Source: an uncultured Rikenellaceae bacterium
GTDB taxonomy: Bacteria > Bacteroidota > Bacteroidia > Bacteroidales > Rikenellaceae
NCBI GenBank assembly: GCA_910577285.1
Contig: CAJTLO010000002.1
Coordinates: 124,001 to 188,000, forward strand
Direction of reading: 5' to 3'
Length of the DNA: 64,000 bases
The notes below the pieces were generated by a model. That model ran no database searches. It had not been told where the DNA came from and saw only the letters and a list, made by a program, of their open reading frames with translations. Shown here piece by piece: positions 7,615-15,509 of this stretch. How positions within the stretch are numbered: position 1 is the first letter of the stretch; every line of letters starts with the position of its first letter. The position numbers and the translations under genes were made by a program.

Positions 7615-9096
7615 TCAGAACGTGTAATACATCGTGAAAAAGATCGACGATCCGCGCATTTTCAACCCCTCGGGCGACAGCCGCGACAGGGGACAGTATC
7701 CCGTAACAGCCACACCCACATGGCTGAGATTCCATCCCAGGCTGAGCGAGATGCCTCCTTCGTGACGGTTATGGAGTATCGGCTCGCCCGCCAGCTTCGT
7801 ATCGAATACATAGGAGTAGTAACCGCCCACCCCCGCGTACATGTAGTAGCCGCTGTCCACCTCGGTCTTCAGCAGCAGGCTGACGGGAACGGTCAGCGCA
7901 GGCGACACCATTTTGCGGAACGAATCGGTCACCACCAGCTCGCCGGCCTCATTCTGTTGTGGATAACGGAACGTACGATGGTTGTAGATCACCTCCGGGC
8001 GGAGGGACAGCCATTCGTTGAAATTATACTGCATGAAAACACCCGCATTCCACGAGAAACGGGATGCTCCGGTCACGGGGGCTTCGTTGCCGTAATGTAT
8101 GTACGAAGAGCCTACCGAAGCACTGACGGCGAACTCCACCTTGCGGGGTTCCTCCCGCCGCAAGACCCTCTTCGCGGGGACGATCTCCTCGCGGTCGGCC
8201 ATCTCCGTCGCCAGAGCCACCACATACTCCGTCACCAGTTCCAATCCTTCGTAGTCGATCTTGTCGGCCGTATCTTCCGGCCTATGGTAGGGCGATTTGG
8301 TCCCGGTCGTCAGCAACACCGCCGGCACGTTCCGCGCGGCGAACGAATCGTGATCGGAACCCGTGAAGGGAGATCCGTTGCCTTCCGTCGTCTTCACTTC
8401 CAGACCGGCAGGGCAGGGAACAGCCTCGAACAGCTCCTTTCCGCCGGCAAGGGAACCGACATTCCGTATTTTCAGGCAGCCGGCCTCCCGGAGCCATCCC
8501 ACCATGTCGATGCTGGCCATGAACTTCACCTTGTCGACCTCCATGTTGTCCGCCATGGCCGCCGATCCATACAATCCGATCTCTTCGGCATCGAAAGCGA
8601 CGACGATCACGGTACGCTTCAGTTCGCCCTCCCGCTCTTTCAACCGCCGTGCCGCCTCCAACAACACGGCCACTCCGGACGCATTGTCGTCGGCACCGTG
8701 GTAGACCACCGTATCGCCGCCCCGGACGCGGTATCCCAGATGATCGTAATGCGCCCCCAGCACGATATACTCCTCGCGCAGCCGGACATCGCTTCCGGGA
8801 ATGAACCCCACCACGTTGGCATACCGCCCCGAAGAGCGCTCGAAACGTTGCAGGAACGTCCGCCCCGAACCGTCGGCGGCACCGGGATAGAGTCCCGCCT
8901 CTCCGAACCGCGACACGATGTAGGCAGCCGCAGCGGCACCCTGTTCGGTACCGGCACCCCGACCGAGCATCTCGTCCGAAGCCAACGTAAAGAGATTTTT
9001 TTCGAGATCGGAACGGGCTTCCGTCACCCGCTCCTGCGAAAGCGCAGCCACGGAAAGGGAGAGCAGCAACGCCGTAAAAATGAGTTTTTTTCCCAT
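7615..9096 (-). CDS. Secreted M28 zinc aminopeptidase fused to an outer-membrane beta-barrel domain
   Basis: A 493-residue protein with a signal peptide (about residues 1-20, ending AALSQ). Residues about 25-300 are an M28 di-zinc peptidase: AHYDHLG (H116), GADDNASG (D136/D137), DAEEIGL (E171 base, E172), SIDMVG (D197) and YHRPEDT (H271) give the full metal set. Residues about 320-493 are strand-rich, with alternating aromatic residues, and end in YYTF, the terminal aromatic expected of a BAM-inserted barrel. This resembles small PorT/OmpW-type barrels. The fusion would tether an aminopeptidase to the outer membrane. ATG 9096 precedes the signal peptide; the upstream frame is not conserved. 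Peptidase assignment is strong, barrel inferred. Confidence 0.88.
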   Translation of the reverse strand: MGKKLIFTALLLSLSVAALSQERVTEARSDLEKNLFTLASDEMLGRGAGTEQGAAAAAYIVSRFGEAGLYPGAADGSGRTFLQRFERSSGRYANVVGFIPGSDVRLREEYIVLGAHYDHLGYRVRGGDTVVYHGADDNASGVAVLLEAARRLKEREGELKRTVIVVAFDAEEIGLYGSAAMADNMEVDKVKFMASIDMVGWLREAGCLKIRNVGSLAGGKELFEAVPCPAGLEVKTTEGNGSPFTGSDHDSFAARNVPAVLLTTGTKSPYHRPEDTADKIDYEGLELVTEYVVALATEMADREEIVPAKRVLRREEPRKVEFAVSASVGSSYIHYGNEAPVTGASRFSWNAGVFMQYNFNEWLSLRPEVIYNHRTFRYPQQNEAGELVVTDSFRKMVSPALTVPVSLLLKTEVDSGYYMYAGVGGYYSYVFDTKLAGEPILHNRHEGGISLSLGWNLSHVGVAVTGYCPLSRLSPEGLKMRGSSIFFTMYYTF

Positions 9097-9195
9097 GTAA
9101 ACGTATTCGTTCGTTATCGTACGGACCGAAAGATACAAAAATCCGGGACAGGATGTCGACGCTGTCCCGGAAATCCGTTGCTCCCGTTTCCGCCG

Positions 9196-10485
9196 CTATT
9201 CGGCTATGATCAGAAAATAGTTCTTCTTACCTTTCTGCACGACCAGATACCGGTCGGCTATGAGGTCGGACACGGTTACGACCCGTTCCGGCGACTCCAC
9301 CTTCTCCTTGTTCATGGAGACGCCTCCGCCCTGTATCAGCTTGCGCAGTTCGCTTTTGGAGGGGAACACGGGACACCGCTCCACGCACAACTCCGGAAAG
9401 GCGATACCCGCCTCCAAAGCGGTACGGGCGACCCGATACTGAGGTACTCCGTCGAAAACCTGCAACAAGGTCTGTTCATCCAGACGGTGCAGTGCCTCTG
9501 CCGTCGCTCCGCCGAACAGGATGGCCGAAGCCTCGACGGCTTTGTCATACTCCTCCTGCGAATGGATCATGCAGGTCAGTTCCTTTGCGATCGTCTTTTG
9601 CAGTTTGCGCTCGTGCGGAGCCGCCTCGTGTTCGGCCACCAGGGCCTCGACGGTCTCCCTGTCGAGGAAGGTGAAGATCCGGATGTAGCTCTTCGCATCC
9701 TCGTCGCTGACATTCAGCCAGAACTGGTAGAACTTGTAAGGCGACGTATAGCGTGCGTCGAGCCATATATTGCCGCTCTCGGTCTTCCCGAACTTCGTCC
9801 CGTCGGCTTTCTTGATCAGCGGGCAGGTCATTCCGTACACCTGTCCGTCCTCTATGCGACGAATCAGCTCCACACCCGTGGTGATGTTGCCCCACTGGTC
9901 CGAACCTCCCAACTGCAACCGACAGCCATGCTCGCGATAGAGCTGCATGAAGTCGTACCCCTGCACCAACTGGTAGGTGAACTCCGTAAAGGACATGCCG
10001 TCGCCCTCGCCGTTGAAACGCTTCTTCACGGAGTCTTTCGCCATCATGTAGTTCACGGTGATATGCTTGCCCACGTCGCGGATGAATTCGAGGAATCCCA
10101 TCCCCTTCATCCAGTCGTAGTTATTGACCAGCACGGCGGCATTGGGTGCGGACGAATCGAAATCTATCAATTTGGAGAGTTGCCCCCGGATGGCCTCCTG
10201 ATTACGACGCAGGGTGGCCTCGTCGAGCAGGTTGCGTTCGAGCGATTTGCCCGAAGGGTCGCCGATCATCCCCGTCGCCCCTCCGATGAGGACGATGGGC
10301 CGGTGGCCGCAGCGCTGGAAATGACGCAGGATCATCACTCCCACCAGATGGCCTATATGCAACGAATCGGCCGTAGGGTCGAATCCGAGGTAAGCCGTAG
10401 CCATTCCCTCCTTGAGATACTCCTCCGTACCCGGCATCATGTCGTGCACCATGCCGCGCCATTTCAGTTCTTCTGCGAAATTCAT
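9196..10485 (-). CDS. tyrS: Tyrosyl-tRNA synthetase
   Basis: Class I synthetase of 429 residues. The HIGH motif is at residues 43-46 (DSLHIGHLVG), the tyrosine pocket includes GGATGMIGDPSG, and the KMSKS loop is the TyrRS variant KFGKTESG near residue 230. A C-terminal S4-like RNA-binding domain contains LRKLIQGGGVSMN. Start at ATG 10485, where homology begins; the longer frame to 10674 runs through AT-rich upstream DNA with a -7-like TATCTTTG (10522-10529). Length is typical. Downstream, the M28 gene follows after a 99-bp gap on the same strand. Confidence 0.97.
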   Translation of the reverse strand: MNFAEELKWRGMVHDMMPGTEEYLKEGMATAYLGFDPTADSLHIGHLVGVMILRHFQRCGHRPIVLIGGATGMIGDPSGKSLERNLLDEATLRRNQEAIRGQLSKLIDFDSSAPNAAVLVNNYDWMKGMGFLEFIRDVGKHITVNYMMAKDSVKKRFNGEGDGMSFTEFTYQLVQGYDFMQLYREHGCRLQLGGSDQWGNITTGVELIRRIEDGQVYGMTCPLIKKADGTKFGKTESGNIWLDARYTSPYKFYQFWLNVSDEDAKSYIRIFTFLDRETVEALVAEHEAAPHERKLQKTIAKELTCMIHSQEEYDKAVEASAILFGGATAEALHRLDEQTLLQVFDGVPQYRVARTALEAGIAFPELCVERCPVFPSKSELRKLIQGGGVSMNKEKVESPERVVTVSDLIADRYLVVQKGKKNYFLIIAE

Positions 10486-10521
10486 CGGTCTGTTCCGTTT
10501 AATTTTGATTTGGATAGGGGA

Positions 10522-10529
10522 CAAAGATA
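10522..10529 (-). promoter_or_regulatory. tyrS promoter -7 element
   Basis: TATCTTTG on the minus strand fits TAnnTTTG and lies 36 bp before the tyrS ATG. A matching -33 box is not clear. Confidence 0.45.
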
Positions 10530-10710
10530 CGAAAAGTCGAGTACAAAACCGAATAGCATGCGGGTTTTGCCCAGACGGAGTATTTAAGACAAAGTCAACG
10601 ATACGAACATATTTGCGGAAATACGAAAGCGAACGCCGAAGGGATGTCCTATGACGTCCGCACGGAAACACCATACGAAACCGCTCCTCCGGGATACTTC
10701 CGTCCGAAAA

Positions 10711-11382
10711 CTATTTCTTCCTCTCCGCACTGGCGGCCGGCTTTTCGACCGGGACTACCGGCATCCTGCACCATTCGCGCAGTCCGCATTCGGCGCACTT
10801 CGGATTCCGGGCCGTGCAAACATACCGTCCGTGAAGAATCAGCCAGTGGTGTGCCGTAGGCAACAAATGGGTCGGAATGCGGGCCGTAAGCTGCTGTTCG
10901 GCCTGCAGGGGCGTCTTGGCATCCCGGGTCAGTCCCAGTCGGCGCGACACGCGGAAGACGTGTGTATCCACCGCCATCACCTCCTTATGGAACACCACCG
11001 ATCCCACCACGTTGGCCGTCTTGCGTCCTACACCCGGGAGTTTCTGCAACTCGTCCACACTATCGGGCACGACGCCTCCGAACTCCTCCGTCAGCTTGCG
11101 GGCCATGGCCGCCAGATTTTTCGCCTTGTTGTTCGGGTAGGAGATGCTTTTGATATAGGGAAATATCTCTTCCGGAGTAGCCTGGGCCATCGACTCCGGA
11201 GTAGGGAAACGTTCGAAGAGGGCGGGAGTGGTCATGTTCACCCGTTTGTCGGTACACTGCGCCGACAAAACGGTAGCGACCAAAAGCTCGTATGCGGAAC
11301 CGTAATGCAGTTCGGTCTCCGCCACCGGCATGTGTTCCGAGAACCACCCGATGATTCCTTCGTATCTCTCTGCAGTAGTCAT
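10711..11382 (-). CDS. nth: Endonuclease III (DNA glycosylase/AP lyase)
   Basis: Base-excision repair enzyme removing oxidised pyrimidines, 223 residues. The helix-hairpin-helix LPGVGRKTANVV carries the catalytic lysine, and AVDTHV carries the catalytic aspartate. The C-terminal [4Fe-4S] loop is intact, with spacing C-x6-C-x2-C-x5-C (CTARNPKCAECGLREWC). The open frame extends to 11745 through manA, but homology starts at MTTAERYEG, ATG 11382. It lies 55 bp downstream of manA on the same strand and may be co-transcribed with it. Confidence 0.96.
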   Translation of the reverse strand: MTTAERYEGIIGWFSEHMPVAETELHYGSAYELLVATVLSAQCTDKRVNMTTPALFERFPTPESMAQATPEEIFPYIKSISYPNNKAKNLAAMARKLTEEFGGVVPDSVDELQKLPGVGRKTANVVGSVVFHKEVMAVDTHVFRVSRRLGLTRDAKTPLQAEQQLTARIPTHLLPTAHHWLILHGRYVCTARNPKCAECGLREWCRMPVVPVEKPAASAERKK

Positions 11383-11437
11383 ATCTCCCCATTCAAAGGC
11401 GGCATCGACAAGGAAAAAGGCACGCCGCCGGATACCG

Positions 11438-12418
11438 TCACCCCATGTACACTTCGAGCAAGGTCCCTTTGCCCGACACCGTCGCCTCGTCCGTTTCGGC
11501 CGGAAGCAACAGGCTTTCGAGAGCCGCCACGGCCTCGCTGCCCCCCTCGGTTTCCACCCGCAACGCTCCTTCGGTACAGATATAGACCACGAAACTGTCG
11601 AGTGCGGCATAATCGCGGCACATCGTTCCGTCCACCTCCACCGTATTGACCGTAAAGAAAGGCGTCGACACGACCTCCTTGACCGTACCGGGCGCAGCCG
11701 ACGCACTCCTGAAATAGGTTCCGGCGGGACCGAAATCGATCGCATCGGCCGCTTCGGCCGTATGCAGTTCCCGCGGTTTTCCGTCCTTGTCGAGCCTTCC
11801 CCAGTCCGATATACGGTAGGTCACGTCGGAAGTCTCCTGTATCTCGGCGATCAACAGTCCCGGCCCTATGGCGTGCACCGTTCCGGCCGGAATATAATAG
11901 GCATCCCCCTTGCGCACCTCGTAGCGCATGAGCAGGTCGGTGAGCGTGCCCTCAGCCACGGCCTGCAGGTATTGTTCGCGCGTCACCGGCCGGTTGAATC
12001 CCACATAAAGGTACGCTCCCGGTTCGCAGTCCGCCACGTACCACATCTCCGTTTTACCGCGGCTTCCGTGCCGCTCCCGGGCCAATTCGTCGCCGGGATG
12101 CACCTGAACGGAGAGCACGTCGCGGGCGTCGATCAGCTTCACCAACACCGGAAACTCCAGACCGTAGGTATCGTACACCTTTTCGCCCACCAGGTCGCCC
12201 ATGTAGACCTCAGTGATCTCCTCCAGGTTGTTCGATTTCAAAAAACCGTTGGCGACCACCGAGAGATCGCCCTCTACACCCGATATTTCCCAACTTTCGC
12301 CGATGGTCCCGGCGGAAGAAGCGCATTTTGCCGGCAACTTCTTGCCCGCCTTCACGAGCCTGTCGCCCCCCCAGATGCGGGACTTGAGGACAGGTTTGAA
12401 TTTCAATGGATACAACAT
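11438..12418 (-). CDS. manA: Mannose-6-phosphate isomerase, type I (class I cupin)
   Basis: Interconverts mannose-6-P and fructose-6-P in the cytoplasm, feeding GDP-mannose for glycans or taking up mannose. 326 residues, the short bacterial form. Zinc and active-site motifs are visible: VQVHPGDELA, GKTEMWYV and PAGTVHAIG. The start ATG at 12418 gives MLYPLKFKPVLKSRIWGG, the usual N-terminus. Upstream is a 234-bp spacer shared with divergent nrnA. The nearby GT2/Stealth pair may use mannose-derived donors, but that is only an inference. Confidence 0.95.
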   Translation of the reverse strand: MLYPLKFKPVLKSRIWGGDRLVKAGKKLPAKCASSAGTIGESWEISGVEGDLSVVANGFLKSNNLEEITEVYMGDLVGEKVYDTYGLEFPVLVKLIDARDVLSVQVHPGDELARERHGSRGKTEMWYVADCEPGAYLYVGFNRPVTREQYLQAVAEGTLTDLLMRYEVRKGDAYYIPAGTVHAIGPGLLIAEIQETSDVTYRISDWGRLDKDGKPRELHTAEAADAIDFGPAGTYFRSASAAPGTVKEVVSTPFFTVNTVEVDGTMCRDYAALDSFVVYICTEGALRVETEGGSEAVAALESLLLPAETDEATVSGKGTLLEVYMG

Positions 12419-12652
12419 GGATTCGATCGTTTAAAAAGCTCCGTTCACGAACGGCCGCTTCCGCAAAATTAGTAAAATATCCCGAACCGTTCCCAATGCC
12501 AACGTCCCGCTCATGCACGGTCCGCCCCCTCTTCCGAACCCTGCAAAAGGAGAAGAGACCCCCGCAAATTGTTTTTTTCAGGTAAAATCCGTAACTTCGT
12601 CTACTGCCGCAGAGGGTCATCTGGTGGAAATAGGAAAGGCAACTGTTTGCTT

Positions 12653-13687
12653 ATGAAAGATCTGGAACAAAAAATCGAAACACTGAAAGGGTACCTGACC
12701 GGAACCCCGAAACGAATCGCCGTCCTGGCGCACACCAATCCCGACGGCGACGCCATCGGTTCCTCGCTCGCCTGGGCGAAAGTCCTGCGTTTCCTGGGTC
12801 ACGAAGTCACCTGCCTCGTCCCCAATAAATATCCCGGTTTTCTGGCCTGGATGCCCGGCATCGAAAACGTCATCGTCGCCAAGGAGGCCAACGAACTGGC
12901 AGAGCAAGTCATCGACGATGCCGACATCATCTTCTTCCTCGATTTCAACCAGATCGACCGGCTCGAAAACCTCAGCCGCCACATCAAGGACAACACCAAA
13001 GCGGTCCGCATCCTGATCGACCACCACCTCAATCCTCCCACGGAGGAGTATTCGCTGCTCTTCTCCGACCCCACCTCCTGTTCCACCTCCTACCTGGTGT
13101 ACCGCATCACCGAACAGCTCACCGGTCTGGAGGTATTCGACAGGGAAGCGGCCGAATCGCTCTACGTAGGCATCATGACCGATACGGGCAACTTCTCGTT
13201 CAGCTTCCTCACCCCCGGCCTTTTCCGTGCCGTGGCCGGACTGATCGAAAAGGGGATCGACATCCCCGCCATCAACTCCAAGGTATACAACTCCTACAGC
13301 GAAGGCCGCGTACGGCTCCTGGGCTACGTGCTGCTCAACAAGATGCGCATGATAGAGAACGGCCGGGCGGCATACATCGCACTCAAGGAGAACGAGATGC
13401 GGCGGTTCGATTTTCAGGTGGGCGACAGCGAAGGATTCGTCAACTATCCGCTCTCGATCGCCTCGGTACAGATGTCGGCGATGTTCATCGAAACGCATAA
13501 ATTCATCCGCATCTCGTTCCGCTCGCGCGGCGACGTGGACGTCAGCCTCTTCGCCGCGAAATACTTCAACGGGGGAGGCCACAAGAACGCCTCCGGAGGG
13601 AAATCCTACGACACCATCGAAAAGACGGTGGAACGCTTTGAAAAAGCCATGGCGGAGTTCTTCCGGCCCGGCCCGGAGAACCGGTAA
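12653..13687 (+). CDS. nrnA: DHH/DHHA1 phosphoesterase NrnA (oligoribonuclease / pAp phosphatase)
   Basis: A 344-residue protein degrading short oligoribonucleotides and 3'-phosphoadenosine-5'-phosphate. The N-terminal DHH domain has TNPDGDAIGSS near residue 28 and LIDHHLNP near 122. The DHHA1 domain has FNGGGHKNASGG near 305. ATG 12653 (MKDLEQKIE) is chosen because the upstream extension is not family-like; a promoter-like TTG-N20-TAAC box sits at about 12572-12600. Codons for residues about 253-266 (13410-13449) recur as an exact inverted 40-nt copy downstream. The gene ends 75 nt before a strong terminator. Likely housekeeping RNA turnover. Confidence 0.94.
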   Translation: MKDLEQKIETLKGYLTGTPKRIAVLAHTNPDGDAIGSSLAWAKVLRFLGHEVTCLVPNKYPGFLAWMPGIENVIVAKEANELAEQVIDDADIIFFLDFNQIDRLENLSRHIKDNTKAVRILIDHHLNPPTEEYSLLFSDPTSCSTSYLVYRITEQLTGLEVFDREAAESLYVGIMTDTGNFSFSFLTPGLFRAVAGLIEKGIDIPAINSKVYNSYSEGRVRLLGYVLLNKMRMIENGRAAYIALKENEMRRFDFQVGDSEGFVNYPLSIASVQMSAMFIETHKFIRISFRSRGDVDVSLFAAKYFNGGGHKNASGGKSYDTIEKTVERFEKAMAEFFRPGPENR

Positions 13688-13761
13688 GACGGACGGCATC
13701 CCCGCTCCTAAAAGAGCCTCCGCGACGCATACCTCTTCCGGCCCGATACCCAGACCGATAC

Positions 13762-13797
13762 AAAAAATGCGACCCGTGACTGTGGGTCGCATTTTTT
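13762..13797. terminator. nrnA terminator
   Basis: Stem AAAAAATGCGACCC (13762-13775) / GGGTCGCATTTTTT (13784-13797), 8-nt loop, with a U-tract on both strands. A strong intrinsic terminator. Confidence 0.85.
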
Positions 13798-13814
13798 CTG
13801 CTCCGAAGTTCGGT

Positions 13815-13854
13815 GGATAGTTGACGAATCCTTCGCTGTCGCCCACCTGAAAAT
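13815..13854 (-). repeat. Inverted 40-nt exact copy of an internal nrnA segment
   Basis: Bases 13815-13854 are the exact reverse complement of 13410-13449 inside nrnA. Read on the minus strand it keeps the nrnA reading, FQVGDSEGFVNYP, then diverges on both sides. It lies just beyond the nrnA terminator. It may be a stranded duplication, or the source of an RNA that pairs with nrnA mRNA; nothing here decides between them. Confidence 0.8.
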
Positions 13855-14132
13855 GGTACCGGCTCCCACCGGCCGATAGCGAGTACGCATCGAAAGAAGT
13901 CGAAAGACGGCCATTGCACACCTCCCGCTCCCCCCATTCGCTTTCCGCTCCCGCAGTGAAGGCCCCCTACGAAGGCAGTCCGTTCCGGAACGCACCTCCA
14001 TGCGGAGTTGCTTCTTCGGCGAACGTCGGCGAACCGGCCGAACCGTTTCCCGGCCGGAGGAGCCGACACACCGCCGGTTTCCGACAAAACCTGCGCCGGA
14101 GTACTCCCGATTTCCGTTGCGCTTCGTTCCGG
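13855..14132. other. Intergenic region, no gene seen
   Basis: About 280 bp between the nrnA fragment and convergent nadA. Very C-rich on plus (13921-13980: 29 C against 12 G by hand count). No promoter, RNA or coding signal was recognised. Confidence 0.5.
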
Positions 14133-15071
14133 CTATTTCGAGAGGGCCAGCATGTTGCGTATGGAGCCCTCGGCACGTTGCCTCACCTCCTCATCCATCA
14201 CCACTTCGGGCGCCTCGTTCACCAGTGCGTCGTAGATCTTTTCGAGCGTCACGAGTTTCATGTATTCACAATTGTTGCAACCGCAGGAGGCATCCGTCGG
14301 CGGAGCGGGAATAAAGTCCACATCGGGATACTTCTCCCGAAGCTCGAACAGAATTCCCGACTCGGTAGCGATGATGTACTCCCGCCCTCCGTCCGTGCCG
14401 ACATAGTCGATGATCGCCGCCGTGCTCCCTACGAAATCCGCCGCCAGCAGCACCGGTTTCTTACACTCGGGGTGGGCGAGCACCTTGGCTCCCGGATGCT
14501 CCTTCCGGAGTTCGAGAATCCGTTCGAGGGAGAACTTCTCGTGCACGTGGCAAGCCCCGTCCCACAGCACGATATCCTCCCGGCCGGTCACCCGCTTGAG
14601 ATAATCGCCGAGGTTGCGGTCGGGCGCGAAGATGATCTTCTCTCCGGCCGGCATCGCTTCGATGATCCTGACGGCATTGGAGGAGGTGCAGCAGACATCG
14701 GTCAAGGCTTTCACATCCACCGAGGTATTGACATAAGCCACCACCTTGTGATCGGGATAGCGCTCCTTGAACCGCCGGAAATCCTTCGCATTACAGGAGT
14801 CAGCCAGGGAACACCCCGCTTCGGGGTCGGGAATCAGCACCTTTTTGTCCGGCGAGAGCACCTTGGCAGTTTCGGCCATGAAATAGACTCCGGCGAAGAG
14901 GATGATGTCGGCATCGGTTTTCGCCGCCGCTTGCGAAAGCGCAAGGGAATCCCCGACGAAATCGGCTATCTGCTGCACCTCGGGCCGGGTGTAGTAGTGG
15001 GCGAGTATCACGGCGTTCTTCGCTTTCTTGAGCGCTTCGATCTTTTCCGGCAGGGTCGTGTTGTCAACCAT
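14133..15071 (-). CDS. nadA: Quinolinate synthase
   Basis: [4Fe-4S] enzyme condensing iminoaspartate with dihydroxyacetone phosphate to quinolinate, the first committed ring of NAD synthesis. 312 residues. The three expected cluster ligands are in register: C87 (AGCSLADSC), C174 (DGACHVH) and C263 (DASCGCNNC), with the usual spacing of about 87 residues. HYYTRPEVQQIADFVGDSLA near residue 25 is a family signature. The start at ATG 15071 abuts an extremely AT-rich stretch that is probably part of the origin. nadB and nadC are not adjacent, so the pathway is dispersed. Confidence 0.97.
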   Translation of the reverse strand: MVDNTTLPEKIEALKKAKNAVILAHYYTRPEVQQIADFVGDSLALSQAAAKTDADIILFAGVYFMAETAKVLSPDKKVLIPDPEAGCSLADSCNAKDFRRFKERYPDHKVVAYVNTSVDVKALTDVCCTSSNAVRIIEAMPAGEKIIFAPDRNLGDYLKRVTGREDIVLWDGACHVHEKFSLERILELRKEHPGAKVLAHPECKKPVLLAADFVGSTAAIIDYVGTDGGREYIIATESGILFELREKYPDVDFIPAPPTDASCGCNNCEYMKLVTLEKIYDALVNEAPEVVMDEEVRQRAEGSIRNMLALSK

Positions 15072-15400
15072 CTTTTTATTTTTTTATTTATTCCTTAATT
15101 AAATCTTAAAAAGAAAATAACAATAATAAAGCCTGTTCATTGTGTCGATAACTTTTGAAGATCTTCGGTTCGGAGAATTTATCAACGTTTATCAACAGCT
15201 TGCGTTCCGGGGCACCAACGTTTCGGATACTATCTATCGTTTTATTTTTCAATTGTTAGCGTATATCTTGTCGCCGGTGATACTTGTAGGTTGTTAACGG
15301 ATGTTGATAATTTTATCCACATATCGACAGAGGCGTGCCTCTCCTTCGTACGTGTGCAGAGATTGTCGATAAACTGCCGATGGACGGTGAAAGATTCTTC
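15072..15400. other. Candidate chromosomal replication origin (oriC)
   Basis: Bases 15071-15130 hold only 6 G/C in 60, against a background near 58%: a candidate unwinding element. Beyond it lie six 9-mers fitting or one base off the DnaA box TTATnCACA: 15143-15151 (minus, TTATCGACA), 15179-15187 (plus, TTATCAACG), 15189-15197 (plus, TTATCAACA), 15302-15310 (minus, TTATCAACA), 15313-15321 (plus, TTATCCACA, perfect) and 15364-15372 (minus, TTATCGACA). Two are tandem with 10-bp spacing and two face each other 2 bp apart. GC skew and gene orientation switch here, and parS-like sites lie 12.5 kb away. dnaA is absent, as is common for origins in this phylum. Confidence 0.75.
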
Positions 15401-15509
15401 TTGCTTTTTTCCGTACCGGGTCCGTATATACGGATCGGCGGCATTTCATAGGGATGGCAACGGAAATCTTTCAACATTTGCGAACAATCTTTTTCTGTTT
15501 TTTCAACAC

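Noticed and set aside
7462..10587. A 1041-codon open frame on the plus strand
   Set aside because: It runs antisense through the M28 and tyrS genes, whose motifs are complete; it has no recognisable domain. Long antisense frames are expected at this GC content.
13410..13854. Diversity-generating retroelement (template/variable repeat)
   Set aside because: The copies are inverted and identical with no adenine-directed differences, and there is no reverse transcriptase in the window.
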